Below are positions 43,948 through 53,129 of a stretch of 64,000 nt of DNA, piece after piece; the first letter of the stretch is position 1, and each line of letters starts with the position of its first letter. The notes below the pieces were generated by a model. The model had not been told where the DNA came from. It was given only the letters and a program-made list of their open reading frames with translations, and ran no database searches. The stretch comes from an uncultured SAR116 cluster alpha proteobacterium. GTDB lineage: Bacteria; Pseudomonadota; Alphaproteobacteria; Puniceispirillales; GCA-002684695. The translations under genes and the position numbers were made by a program. The stretch spans positions 1 to 64,000 of the forward strand of contig CACBIM010000002.1 of NCBI GenBank assembly GCA_902539295.1, written 5' to 3'.

Positions 43948-45132
43948 TTAATTAGTAGACAGTAATTCTTGAGCAACCCACTTATTAAAATGATGAGTTG
44001 GATTATCCATAACAGGAGAAAAATTCCCTCCATTAAAAGCTGGAGATTGCCTTCCGTCTTGCATACCTTCAATTATTCTTAGATCTTCTGATTGAATACT
44101 ATGCCACTGTTCATAATTTTGTTTCCTAAGAGACATATATTCATCTGATTTCGCTGCTCTTTCCCCAACATAGTAAATATCCATATGCTCTTTTGTATAG
44201 TTATAACTTACAGGTTCTAGCCAATAAACATAGTAGTGATCTTTATGAATACCCAACATTACATTCGGGAAAAGAGCTACATATTCCGCAATCTCTTCTT
44301 TGTCACTTGGCCAGTTTGGAAAATTTGGAAATATTTTTCCTCCCTCAAATCTTGGATTGTAAACCAGCGTGCCCTGACCAGCAAATCTATTTGGCAAACC
44401 TTGTATGTGATAGTGATCTTCAAGTTTTGAATAAGAGTTCAGTCCAGGATGAACCCACGGCAGATGATAACTTTCACAGTAATTTTCTATCGCAAATTTC
44501 CAGTTGCATTTTGCTTCTAAAAGGAAATATCCGTTATCTTGTGCATGCGTTATAAGATTTTGATCCTCTTTAGTCCAAAACTTTGACCACCTCTTTTCTA
44601 GAGGTTCAATATATTTATCAAATGGGATTTGATTTCCCGAAATATTGATAAATATCATATCAAGCCAAACGTATGAACGTACTTCAATTAAATCACTTCT
44701 GCTTTTTACAAATCCATCTGCATCATTTTTGTCCATACCACCGATATGTGGAGTGGATACTAATTTCCCGTTTAAATCATAAGCCCATGAATGGTAGGGA
44801 CATCTTAAAGCATTTTTTATTTTGCATGGCTCATTAAGTAATTTATAGCCTCTATGACTACATACATTATGAAACACTCTAATTTTATCATTTTTATCTT
44901 TTAAAATAATAAGAGGTATACCCAGTAAATTGAACGGTATTGCTTCACCTTTTTGTTTAAGATTGCTAGCTACACCAATTACAACCCATTTGTCCTCAAA
45001 CAGTAATTTCCGTTCAAATTTTGTATAACCCCCTTCAAGATAGCATTCATTTGGAAGCCCATGAGCTTCTTCTATAGAGTTGCAAACAACTTCAAGCTTT
45101 TCTAAGGATATATAATTTTCTAACTTTTCCAT
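43948..45132 (-). CDS. Rieske-type non-haem iron oxygenase, alpha subunit
   Basis: A 394-residue ring-hydroxylating-oxygenase-type protein. The Rieske [2Fe-2S] ligands are in NVCSHRGYKL and LRCPYHSWAYD (CxH-CxxH). The mononuclear iron site begins with ENYCESYHLPWVHPG (two histidines). The N-terminal and catalytic domains look like the group that hydroxylates or demethylates quaternary amines (choline monooxygenase, glycine-betaine and stachydrine demethylases) as well as aromatics. Its neighbour is an MttB-family methyltransferase, which favours a methylated amine. No dedicated ferredoxin-reductase gene is adjacent; the flavin reductase at 49235 is a possible electron supplier. Confidence 0.8.
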   Translation of the reverse strand: MEKLENYISLEKLEVVCNSIEEAHGLPNECYLEGGYTKFERKLLFEDKWVVIGVASNLKQKGEAIPFNLLGIPLIILKDKNDKIRVFHNVCSHRGYKLLNEPCKIKNALRCPYHSWAYDLNGKLVSTPHIGGMDKNDADGFVKSRSDLIEVRSYVWLDMIFINISGNQIPFDKYIEPLEKRWSKFWTKEDQNLITHAQDNGYFLLEAKCNWKFAIENYCESYHLPWVHPGLNSYSKLEDHYHIQGLPNRFAGQGTLVYNPRFEGGKIFPNFPNWPSDKEEIAEYVALFPNVMLGIHKDHYYVYWLEPVSYNYTKEHMDIYYVGERAAKSDEYMSLRKQNYEQWHSIQSEDLRIIEGMQDGRQSPAFNGGNFSPVMDNPTHHFNKWVAQELLSTN

Positions 45133-45140
45133 TTTATAAT

Positions 45141-46697
45141 TTAAAAATCAGTTTTTACTCCACCCTCAGATTTTCTTCTATCTACAAATGACTTTAGCTC
45201 ATCTTTTACAGCAATATCTATTTTAGGAGCTTCAAATTCTTTTAGTATATCTTTCCATATTTTGTTTGCACGTTGATGTGTCCATTCAGCGCCGTCTTGC
45301 TCCCAAGCCTCATAATTTCGCCAATCTGACAAAAATGGAGAATAAAAAGCGTTAGTATACCGTTCTTGTGTATGATCACATCCAAAAAAATGTCCGTTTG
45401 GCCCAACTTCTTTTATTGCATTTACAGCTAAGGAATCTTGACCAACATCAGAAATTACTGGATCAAAATATCTTTGAAATTGCTGCAATACTTCACAGTC
45501 CATAACAAATTTTTCATAACTTGCTATTAAGCCACCCTCTAACCAACCAGCGGAATGATATACAACGTTTACTCCACCGGTACTTGCAGCCCAGAGACTA
45601 TTTAAACTTTCCCATATAGCTTGACCATCTGGGGCATTAGCAGCACAAGCATTGGAAGCCCTTAAAGGTAATCCATAGTATCTTGCCATTTGGCCTGTTA
45701 TTTGGGTGGCTCTGATATACTCAGGTGTCCCAAAAGCAGGTGCTCCACTTTTCATATCAACATTTGAGGTAAAAGTTCCAAAAACACATGGTGTGCCAGG
45801 GTTAATGTATTGAAGCAAAGCAATTGCTGCAAGACCCTCAGCTAAAGATTGAACAACTGCTCCAGTCATAGTCACAGGAGCCATTGCTCCCGCGAGTGTA
45901 AATGGAGTTACAAATACAGGCTGGCCTTTTCTAGCAAACCTCATTGCTCCATCTAGCATTGGATGATCATGCTTTAGTGGAGATGATGAGTTAATATTGG
46001 TATAAATTCTTGGCTTAGAAAAAAACTCATCTTCATTTAATCCAGATGCTATCTTAGCCATTTCAATCGCATCCTCTACACGTTGGCTCCCTAATGAATA
46101 AGCATGACAAACCTTGTCAGTTAAAGTTAATTTTTCGTATAAGCAATCTAAATGCCTGACTGAAGCATGAATATCAACTGGCTCAACAGGGTAGCCTCCT
46201 GCTAAATGAATACAATTAAAATATTGAGTAAGCTTTATAAGATCTTTAAAGCTTTCAAAATCTCCTACTCGCCTACCTCGATCTAAATCCATTACATTTG
46301 GTGGAGAAGAAACATTTACAAAGGCCATATTTCTACCACCAATTTTTACTGATCTATTTATATTTCTCGGAAAAATTTCAAATTCTGAAGGAGCCTTAGA
46401 AATCATTTCCTTAACCCAAGATCTATCCATCTTGACATTGTCTGAGTTCCTATCAACTTTACAACCAGCCTCAGAGAGTACTTTCTTTGCCTCTTCATTA
46501 AGAAACTCAATACCAATTTCTTCAAGAACCTGCATAGTCGCATTATGCACTTTGTTTACACCTTCCTCACTGAGAGGCTCTACAAAGTTGTCTGTATTAT
46601 ATGGAATACCCCATTCCAATTGATCTATTGATTTTTTGCTTTGTCGAACAGATTTTCTTGATCTTCCACCTGATCGTCTAGCAGTTTTCAGTTCCAT
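45141..46697 (-). CDS. MttB-family trimethylamine methyltransferase-like protein (no pyrrolysine)
   Basis: A 518-residue member of the MttB superfamily, with a basic N-terminal extension (RRSGGRSRKSVRQSKK). Family blocks include TMQVLEEIGIEFL, VNVSSPPNVMDLDRGRR, PVFVTPFTLAGAMAPVTM, FGTFTSNVDMKSGAPAFG and HFFGCDHTQERY. The frame is uninterrupted, so the UAG-encoded pyrrolysine of true trimethylamine methyltransferase is absent. Non-pyrrolysine relatives demethylate quaternary amines such as glycine betaine and pass the methyl to a corrinoid protein; no corrinoid-protein gene is in the window. It sits between a Rieske oxygenase and a HutH-like lyase. The substrate is probably a betaine, inferred only. 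Confidence 0.8.
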   Translation of the reverse strand: MELKTARRSGGRSRKSVRQSKKSIDQLEWGIPYNTDNFVEPLSEEGVNKVHNATMQVLEEIGIEFLNEEAKKVLSEAGCKVDRNSDNVKMDRSWVKEMISKAPSEFEIFPRNINRSVKIGGRNMAFVNVSSPPNVMDLDRGRRVGDFESFKDLIKLTQYFNCIHLAGGYPVEPVDIHASVRHLDCLYEKLTLTDKVCHAYSLGSQRVEDAIEMAKIASGLNEDEFFSKPRIYTNINSSSPLKHDHPMLDGAMRFARKGQPVFVTPFTLAGAMAPVTMTGAVVQSLAEGLAAIALLQYINPGTPCVFGTFTSNVDMKSGAPAFGTPEYIRATQITGQMARYYGLPLRASNACAANAPDGQAIWESLNSLWAASTGGVNVVYHSAGWLEGGLIASYEKFVMDCEVLQQFQRYFDPVISDVGQDSLAVNAIKEVGPNGHFFGCDHTQERYTNAFYSPFLSDWRNYEAWEQDGAEWTHQRANKIWKDILKEFEAPKIDIAVKDELKSFVDRRKSEGGVKTDF

Positions 46698-46704
46698 TTT
46701 TTCC

Positions 46705-48234
46705 TCAATTAAAAATCCAGAATTTTTTTAATTTTTTTGATTTTATAAACTCTTCTAATTCTACAGCAGTCGTTTCAATATCATTCTCTATTGGACGGTC
46801 AATAAGAATTTTGTCAATTGTTTTTCTAATAATTTTAAACATTAGTTTTGTTGGTGATGAGATTAATTTTGAATTGCTAATATTATCATGCCTTAAGTCT
46901 AATGCCTGGCAAGATACTAAGGTTTCAATTCCAGATAAAAGTTTCATTAATTCAGATTGTCTAATTAATTTTTTAGCACTTGAGGGTGTCATTGTAGACA
47001 TGTCCTCAACAGTATCTGAAACAGGACTAGTATCAAATGAAATAGGAAAAGCACATTGCCTAATCTCAGACAAAATAGAAGCTGCTGTTTTTTGTAAAGG
47101 CATTAATCCAGCAGATTTACCACCTATTGGAGATAGATAGCCAGGCAAATCTGAAATTTCATTATTCATCAATTTTTGTATTCTCTGAAAAGATCCATTT
47201 GCAATCATAGCATTAGAGAGTGTTACACTTTCCATAATTTGTGCTAGTGCAGGATTATGGAAATTAGGTGTAGACACTAAATCTTTATTATTTAAAACTA
47301 CAGGACTATCAGAAATCCCATTTAACTCATTTTCCCAATATTCGATTAGCCGAGTAATATTTGTCATACCCAAACCGTGACAAACTGATATAGTTCTAAA
47401 TGATAAAGGATCTTGCAGTCTTCTTGGTTTTTGTAAAATATTTTTGAATATATTATCATACCAACGTGCACATTCATTTTGCCCAGGTGAAACTCTTAGT
47501 TCATTAACTTCAGGGGAGAATATTTGCTTGTTTCCAATAAATGCCTCAAATGAAAACAGTGCTGAAAACTGCATCATCATAAATGCAGTTAAAGTATCAC
47601 TTAAGGCTTTGCCAGATAAAGCAATTGAAAGGCATGAGTGGTTTATCAATGCCATTGCATCCTTTCCTTCAAGTTTTGGAAGTTTTATTTTGTTTGAGAC
47701 TAGTTTATTTTTTGAGTTTATAATTTTGCCATTATTCCAAAACTTTCCTTTTCCTAATAGAGCAAGTCCAAAAGTAGCATTTTGTGTTAAATCTCCTGCC
47801 CCGATAGATCCAAATTCTGGAATTGCAGGACTAAAACCTTTTTCTAAACACTTCATCAGATGTTTAAAAAGTTTAGGTGATATACCTGTATTTCCTTTTG
47901 ATAGTTGGATACAACGTGCATAAAGAAGTAGTAAACCTATATCCTCATCCAAAAATTTTCCTACACTTGAAGATCTTCCTTCAATAATAAGCTGCTGAAA
48001 ATTTTCAATCTCTTTTTTGTTTAATTTATAATTTACATTACTACCTAGCCCTGTATTCATTCCATATACAGATTGACCGGAATTGAGGCTTTGTCTTACA
48101 CAAGCAAAATCTTTCTTAATTTTAGTTAAAATATTTTTATTTATTTGAAATTTAATTTTATTTTCTTTGATTAATTGCAGTGTTTCAAAGAAATGATTTA
48201 ATTTAATTCTCTTGTTATTAAAATTATAGATCAT
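46705..48234 (-). CDS. HutH-like aromatic amino acid lyase lacking the MIO serine (ergothionase-like candidate)
   Basis: A 509-residue member of the histidine/phenylalanine ammonia-lyase family. The catalytic tyrosine segment is kept (SVYGMNTGLGS), as is the NFH segment (STPNFHNPALA). The MIO-forming Ala-Ser-Gly triad is not: GSIGAGDLTQ has Ala146 followed directly by Gly147, with codons GCA-GGA-GAT at 47791-47799 and no serine. The NGT of HutH is NHS, and RCQPQ is RTISV. True hutH (51585-53129) keeps GASGDL. MIO-less relatives include, as I recall, ergothionase, which eliminates trimethylamine rather than ammonia. Its start overlaps the upstream gene (TAATG), placing it firmly in this operon. 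Confidence 0.72.
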   Translation of the reverse strand: MIYNFNNKRIKLNHFFETLQLIKENKIKFQINKNILTKIKKDFACVRQSLNSGQSVYGMNTGLGSNVNYKLNKKEIENFQQLIIEGRSSSVGKFLDEDIGLLLLYARCIQLSKGNTGISPKLFKHLMKCLEKGFSPAIPEFGSIGAGDLTQNATFGLALLGKGKFWNNGKIINSKNKLVSNKIKLPKLEGKDAMALINHSCLSIALSGKALSDTLTAFMMMQFSALFSFEAFIGNKQIFSPEVNELRVSPGQNECARWYDNIFKNILQKPRRLQDPLSFRTISVCHGLGMTNITRLIEYWENELNGISDSPVVLNNKDLVSTPNFHNPALAQIMESVTLSNAMIANGSFQRIQKLMNNEISDLPGYLSPIGGKSAGLMPLQKTAASILSEIRQCAFPISFDTSPVSDTVEDMSTMTPSSAKKLIRQSELMKLLSGIETLVSCQALDLRHDNISNSKLISSPTKLMFKIIRKTIDKILIDRPIENDIETTAVELEEFIKSKKLKKFWIFN

Positions 48235-49238
48235 TAAGCAAATCTGAGTTTTTGCCCCACTCCTATTTCTTTGGCTTTAGATAAAATTTTATGCCCCAAA
48301 GCAATATCTGATAATGAAAGTCCTCTATGCCAGAATAGTATAGTCTCATCATTTGCTTCTCGCCCTTTTTTGAGACCACATACAATCTCTCCTAATTCTG
48401 CGTGAAGAGTTTCAAAGGTTATTTTACCTTTATCTATATGTTCTCTCAATGCTCCAAAAATACCATGAGCCTGACCCCAATCATCCATAACAAATTTATC
48501 CATTATATCAGGCAATGAGAATTCAAGAGCTGACATTGTCCCATATGGAATAACTAATGCACCTTTTTTAATCCAGTCAGTTTTTAAAAGTGGCTCAGGT
48601 TTAGACAATCTAGAAGCCTCAACAACTATATCAGCATCAAGTATGCAGCTTTCCCAGTCGTCAGTTACTTTAATTGGTCTTTTTAAATCCTCGGTGAGTT
48701 TATTTGCAAATTTTTCTCTGCTTTCTACTCTTTTTGAATGAATTCGAACTTCTTCAAAATCAAATAAATGACACAAAAGACGAACATTCCAGTAAGCTGT
48801 TCCTCTTGCACCAATATGAGCGAGAATTTTGGGTTTTTTATTGGAAAGATATTTTGCGCCAATAGCAGTGACAGCTCCGGTTCTCATGTCAGTTATACCT
48901 GTAGCGTCAACAATTGCTTTTGGTGCTCCATTCCTAGGGTCAAACAAAGTAAGCACTCCATATTCGGATGGTCTGTCTTCAAGATAATTGTTTACAAAAT
49001 CTCCAACAACCTTTGTGCCCGCACTATCAATTTCACCTCCAATCCAGCCTCTCAAAACATTGAAATGTCCTTCAACACCAGCTCTTGGACGAATATGTGT
49101 TCTCGGTTCAATTTCAGTTTCACCTCTTCCCTGCATCTTGAGACTATCTTCAATAGCATTTAGGATTTCATCATTTGTAAGAGCGACTTTATCTACATCA
49201 AATTTATTTATAAAATCTATATAAACTTCGGGTGTCAT
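48234..49238 (-). CDS. Ornithine cyclodeaminase/mu-crystallin-family protein
   Basis: A 334-residue protein of the OCD/mu-crystallin family. GGEIDSAGTKVVG is the substrate-side segment, VDATGITDMRTGAVTAIGAKYL is the family hallmark, and the Rossmann part ILAHIGARGTAYWNVRLL has an altered GxGxxG (GARGTA). ADIVVEAS matches the DIVVTAT segment. Members reduce imines or deaminate amino acids using NAD(P). Its start overlaps the flavin reductase stop (ATGA) and its stop overlaps the HutH-like start, so it is in the middle of a coupled operon. Substrate unknown. Confidence 0.78.
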   Translation of the reverse strand: MTPEVYIDFINKFDVDKVALTNDEILNAIEDSLKMQGRGETEIEPRTHIRPRAGVEGHFNVLRGWIGGEIDSAGTKVVGDFVNNYLEDRPSEYGVLTLFDPRNGAPKAIVDATGITDMRTGAVTAIGAKYLSNKKPKILAHIGARGTAYWNVRLLCHLFDFEEVRIHSKRVESREKFANKLTEDLKRPIKVTDDWESCILDADIVVEASRLSKPEPLLKTDWIKKGALVIPYGTMSALEFSLPDIMDKFVMDDWGQAHGIFGALREHIDKGKITFETLHAELGEIVCGLKKGREANDETILFWHRGLSLSDIALGHKILSKAKEIGVGQKLRFA

Positions 49239-49891
49239 GAAGACTTTCCCTCAAGACCATCAGATGCTTTTGAAGAAGCTCCAGGTATACGCATTTCAAA
49301 TACATCTGTAACTGATGTATAGTCATAGTACCCCAATCTAGCTAATGGTCTTATTTTCTTTATATCCATTTTACCATTTGCATCTATATATTGATCATTA
49401 ACATGAATTCTCATTACCTGACCGTAAACGACATCCACGTAACCATGATTTGAGTTTCCAGCAAGACGATGTGTTGACAAATATTTACACTCAAAATGTG
49501 CGGGAGATTCTTTTACTCTTGGCACTTTAGTATCAATACATTCTTGTTTTGAGACGCCCGCATGTACAAATTCATCTTCAGAAGATGCTAACTCCATTGC
49601 AGAAATATTTACAGCTTCACGCAATTCATATGTAGCCATATTCCAAACAAACCACCCTGTTTTTTCTACATTTATTACAGTGTCTTTTCTTTTTCCTGAT
49701 GAAAGTTGATTAGCTGCAAACATTACAAGTGGAGGATCAAAAGTTAAGTTTTGCCATTGGCTATATGGGGCAAGATTTGCTATTCCATCTTCAGAAAGAG
49801 TTGAAAGCCAACCGATAGGCCTGGGAACGGTACAAGATTTAAATGGTGAATAAGGAAGCGGACACTTTTCATTGGTTGGTGAATAATGCAT
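49235..49891 (-). CDS. Flavin reductase-domain protein (FMN-binding split barrel)
   Basis: A 218-residue flavin-reductase-like protein: RPIGWLSTLSEDGIANLAPYSQWQ, PPLVMFAANQ, GWFVWNMATYELREAVNISA and HFECKYLSTHRL. The fold binds FMN and supplies reduced flavin or acts as an oxidoreductase. It lies between hutU (11 bases upstream) and the cyclodeaminase-like gene, whose start overlaps its stop. It may support the Rieske oxygenase or another flavin-using step. The partner is inferred from position only. Confidence 0.8.
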   Translation of the reverse strand: MHYSPTNEKCPLPYSPFKSCTVPRPIGWLSTLSEDGIANLAPYSQWQNLTFDPPLVMFAANQLSSGKRKDTVINVEKTGWFVWNMATYELREAVNISAMELASSEDEFVHAGVSKQECIDTKVPRVKESPAHFECKYLSTHRLAGNSNHGYVDVVYGQVMRIHVNDQYIDANGKMDIKKIRPLARLGYYDYTSVTDVFEMRIPGASSKASDGLEGKSS

Positions 49892-49901
49892 TTTTTATCC
49901 T

Positions 49902-51569
49902 TTATTTAATACTCGGCAAATTAAGTTTGTGATATTTAGCACTTTCAATAGCAATATCATATCCTGCATCAGCATGACGCATTACGCCAGTTGCAGGGTC
50001 ATTCCATAAAACTCTTTTAATTCTTTCTGAGGCTTTTTTTGTTCCATCACAACAAATAACCATTCCTGAGTGCTGGCTGTAACCCATACCAACACCGCCA
50101 CCATGATGCAACGAAACCCAAGTTGCCCCACTTGCAGTATTTAACAAAGCATTTAAAAGTGGCCAATCACTTACAGCATCTGATCCATCCTTCATTGCTT
50201 CTGTTTCGCGATTTGGACTAGCAACTGAACCACTGTCTAGGTGATCTCTTCCAATAACAATCGGTGCTGAAAGTTCTCCTTTAGCTACCATTTCGTTAAA
50301 TGCCAGACCTAATTTATCTCTCTGGCCTAAACCGACCCAGCAAATTCTAGCTGGCAGACCTTGAAATTTTATTCTCTCTCTGGCCATGTCTAGCCATTTG
50401 TGAAGATGTTTATCATCTGGAATAAGCTCTTTTACTTTAGCATCTGTTTTATAAATGTCTTCCGGATCCCCCGACAACGCACACCATCTAAAGGGACCAA
50501 TACCTTTACAAAATAATGGTCGGATGTATGCCGGAACAAAACCTGGAAATGAGAATGCTGTCTCCAGTCCTTCGTCTAAAGCGACTTGCCTTATATTATT
50601 ACCGTAATCAAGTGTTGGCACTCCCTTATTCCAAAAAGACACCATGGCTTGCACATGTTTTTTCATTGATTTTCTTGCTTCTGCTTCGACTAATTTTGGA
50701 TTGGTTTCTCTTTTATCTTTCCATTCACTTATAGACCAGTTTTCAGGAAGATAACCATTAGTTGGATCATGGGCACTTGTTTGATCAGTTACGATATCAG
50801 GCTTAATCCCCATTTCTGCAATTTCTGTAAAAATAGTTGCAGCATTACCAAGTAGCCCAACAGACTTTGATACTCCAGAGGATGTCCATGCTTTTATCAT
50901 TTCAAGAGCTTCTTTTAGACTTTCAGCTTTTTCATCCAGGTAACCTGTTCTCAAACGAAAGTCTATACTTTCAGGATTGCATTCAACGGCTAGACAACAT
51001 GCTCCTGCCATTACGGCAGCTAAAGGCTGAGCACCACCCATCCCACCAAGCCCTGCTGTCAAAATCCATTTTCCTTTCAAATCTCCATTGTAATGCTGTC
51101 TTCCAGCCTCAACAAAAGTTTCGTAAGTACCCTGAACAATTCCTTGGGTCCCTATATATATCCATGAACCTGCGGTCATTTGCCCGTACATTGCTAAACC
51201 TTTTTTATCAAGTTCATTAAAATGATCCCAATTAGCCCAATTTGGGACTAAGTTTGAATTAGCTATCAGTACTCTTGGAGCATCTTCATGAGTTTTGAAA
51301 ATGCCAACAGGCTTACCAGATTGAACCAAAAGGGTTTCATCTTCATCAAGAGATTTTAAGCTTGAAACAATTTTATCAAAATCTTGCCAACTTCTTGCTG
51401 CTCTACCAATACCCCCATAAACAACAAGTTCATTAGGGTTTTCAGCAACATCTGGATGTAAGTTATTCATCAACATTCTCATAGGTGCTTCTGTTGACCA
51501 CGACTTTGCTGTTATTATATCTCCTGTTGGGGGTTTAACTATTCTTGAATTTTTAATTAAGTCAGACAT
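49902..51569 (-). CDS. hutU: Urocanate hydratase
   Basis: A 555-residue protein, the usual length for urocanase. [57 protein letters not shown] (NAD-binding), [11 protein letters not shown] and [21 protein letters not shown]-type C-terminal sequence are canonical. With tightly bound NAD+ it converts urocanate to imidazolonepropionate. It lies 15 bases after hutH. A thiourocanate-hydratase variant is conceivable given the MIO-less lyase nearby, but the motifs visible look like ordinary HutU. Confidence 0.92.
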   Translation of the reverse strand: MSDLIKNSRIVKPPTGDIITAKSWSTEAPMRMLMNNLHPDVAENPNELVVYGGIGRAARSWQDFDKIVSSLKSLDEDETLLVQSGKPVGIFKTHEDAPRVLIANSNLVPNWANWDHFNELDKKGLAMYGQMTAGSWIYIGTQGIVQGTYETFVEAGRQHYNGDLKGKWILTAGLGGMGGAQPLAAVMAGACCLAVECNPESIDFRLRTGYLDEKAESLKEALEMIKAWTSSGVSKSVGLLGNAATIFTEIAEMGIKPDIVTDQTSAHDPTNGYLPENWSISEWKDKRETNPKLVEAEARKSMKKHVQAMVSFWNKGVPTLDYGNNIRQVALDEGLETAFSFPGFVPAYIRPLFCKGIGPFRWCALSGDPEDIYKTDAKVKELIPDDKHLHKWLDMARERIKFQGLPARICWVGLGQRDKLGLAFNEMVAKGELSAPIVIGRDHLDSGSVASPNRETEAMKDGSDAVSDWPLLNALLNTASGATWVSLHHGGGVGMGYSQHSGMVICCDGTKKASERIKRVLWNDPATGVMRHADAGYDIAIESAKYHKLNLPSIK

Positions 51570-51584
51570 CTTTTACCTTTGATT

Positions 51585-53129
51585 TTATAAATTGAAAAAA
51601 GTTGAAATTGGAAGATCAAGCTTTGAACTCTTAAGTATATTTTTTTTATCTAATAGATTAGAAACGTTGTTAATATCATTAGATACAAACCTATCCTCAT
51701 TCAAACGCGGCACATGTTTTCTTAGTTCATCAACTACATTCTGAAGCAATGGAGAAGTTTTTAGAGGTTGACGGCTCTCTACCCCTTGCGCTGCACATAA
51801 TAATTCAATTCCAAAAATTGAATTTAAGTTTTTATTCATTTTAAATAATCTGTATGCACCATGAGCAGACATTGAAACATGGTCTTCCTGGTTTGCTGAA
51901 GTAGGTGTTGAGTCTGTAACACAAGGATTTGCAAGGTGCTTATTTTCACTCATTAAAGCTGCAGACGTTACTTCAGCAATCATAAAACCTGAATTTAAAC
52001 CTGCGTCATCTGTCAAAAAAGGGGGTAGGTCATAGCTTAAGGTTGGATCAACCATTAAGGCTATTCTCCTTTGAGAAATTGATCCAATTTCTGCTAACGC
52101 TAATGCTATTTGATCCGCTGCAAAACCGATAGGCTCTGCATGAAAGTTACCGCCTGAAACAATCTTATTTTCATCGACTAAAACAAGAGGGTTATCTGTT
52201 ACAGCTTTTGTTTCGATATCAATAGTAACTGAAGCATTCTTTAATATATCTAAACTTGCTCCCAAAACTTGTGGCTGACATCTTATACAGTATGGATCTT
52301 GAACTCTTTGGTCATTTTCTCTGTGACTTTCCCGAATAACACTTCCATCCATCAACTCTCTCATTTTACTGGCAACAAAAATTTGACCCTTATGCCCTCT
52401 TAATTCATGTATTTGTGGTAAGAGTGGGCTTGTAGAACCCATTATTGCGTCTGTCGAAAGTGAAGAAATGACAATAGAGTTTAGTACAGACCTCCAAGCA
52501 TCTAATAAACTTGCAAGTGCGCAGGCTGTCGAAAATTGGGTACCATTTAACAGAGCTAGACCCTCTTTTGGACCAAGAGTAATAGGTTCAATTCCAGCCC
52601 TTTTTAGGGCCTCAAAACCAGAAAGCTTTTCACCATTGTAAAAAGCGAAACCCTCGCCAATCATTATAGCAGCCATATGGGCTAATGGAGCTAGATCACC
52701 TGACGCACCAACAGAACCCTGATGAGGTATTTCTGGGACTATCCCAGAATTTATAATTCGTTCAATTTGCTTTATGGTTGACCATTTTACACCTGAAGCT
52801 CCTAATGATAATGATACAATTTTTAATACCATCATTAATCTCGTAACGTCTTCGGGCAAAGGCTCTCCAATTCCAGCACAGTGGCTAAGAACAAGATTTT
52901 TCTGGAGTTGTTCCCTATCTTCTGAAGGAATAATTTTGTTTGCTAACTTTCCAAACCCTGTATTAACTCCATAAACAGGCAAATCTCCCTCAGCTGATTT
53001 TTGAACAATTTCATAAGATTTTGCGACATTTGTCTCTAATTCTGGATCAACAGCTATCTTTAATTTATTCCTTAATATTTTCTCTAGAAAATCTAAGTTA
53101 ATAGAATGAGGTGATATAATCTCAGTCAA
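51585..53129 (-). CDS. hutH: Histidine ammonia-lyase
   Basis: A 514-residue MIO-dependent lyase: YGVNTGFGKLANK with the catalytic tyrosine, GSVGASGDLAPLAHMA with the Ala-Ser-Gly triad, LLNGTQFS, QDPYCIRCQPQVLGA and SGGNFHAEP. It deaminates L-histidine to trans-urocanate. I place the start at the TTG at 53129: GGAGG on the minus strand (53135-53139) is five bases upstream, the protein then starts TEIISPHSINLD, and it overlaps the hutI stop by eight bases. An ATG at 53171 would give 14 extra residues but has no such signal. Confidence 0.92.
   Translation of the reverse strand: MTEIISPHSINLDFLEKILRNKLKIAVDPELETNVAKSYEIVQKSAEGDLPVYGVNTGFGKLANKIIPSEDREQLQKNLVLSHCAGIGEPLPEDVTRLMMVLKIVSLSLGASGVKWSTIKQIERIINSGIVPEIPHQGSVGASGDLAPLAHMAAIMIGEGFAFYNGEKLSGFEALKRAGIEPITLGPKEGLALLNGTQFSTACALASLLDAWRSVLNSIVISSLSTDAIMGSTSPLLPQIHELRGHKGQIFVASKMRELMDGSVIRESHRENDQRVQDPYCIRCQPQVLGASLDILKNASVTIDIETKAVTDNPLVLVDENKIVSGGNFHAEPIGFAADQIALALAEIGSISQRRIALMVDPTLSYDLPPFLTDDAGLNSGFMIAEVTSAALMSENKHLANPCVTDSTPTSANQEDHVSMSAHGAYRLFKMNKNLNSIFGIELLCAAQGVESRQPLKTSPLLQNVVDELRKHVPRLNEDRFVSNDINNVSNLLDKKNILKSSKLDLPISTFFNL

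Noticed and set aside
45141-46697. Pyrrolysine-containing trimethylamine methyltransferase
   Set aside because: The reading frame is continuous over 518 residues with no in-frame UAG.
46705-48234. Sequencing frameshift as the reason for the missing MIO serine
   Set aside because: The frame is intact on both sides and the loss is exactly one codon. Other active-site segments (NGT to NHS, RCQPQ to RTISV) also differ, pointing to a diverged enzyme.
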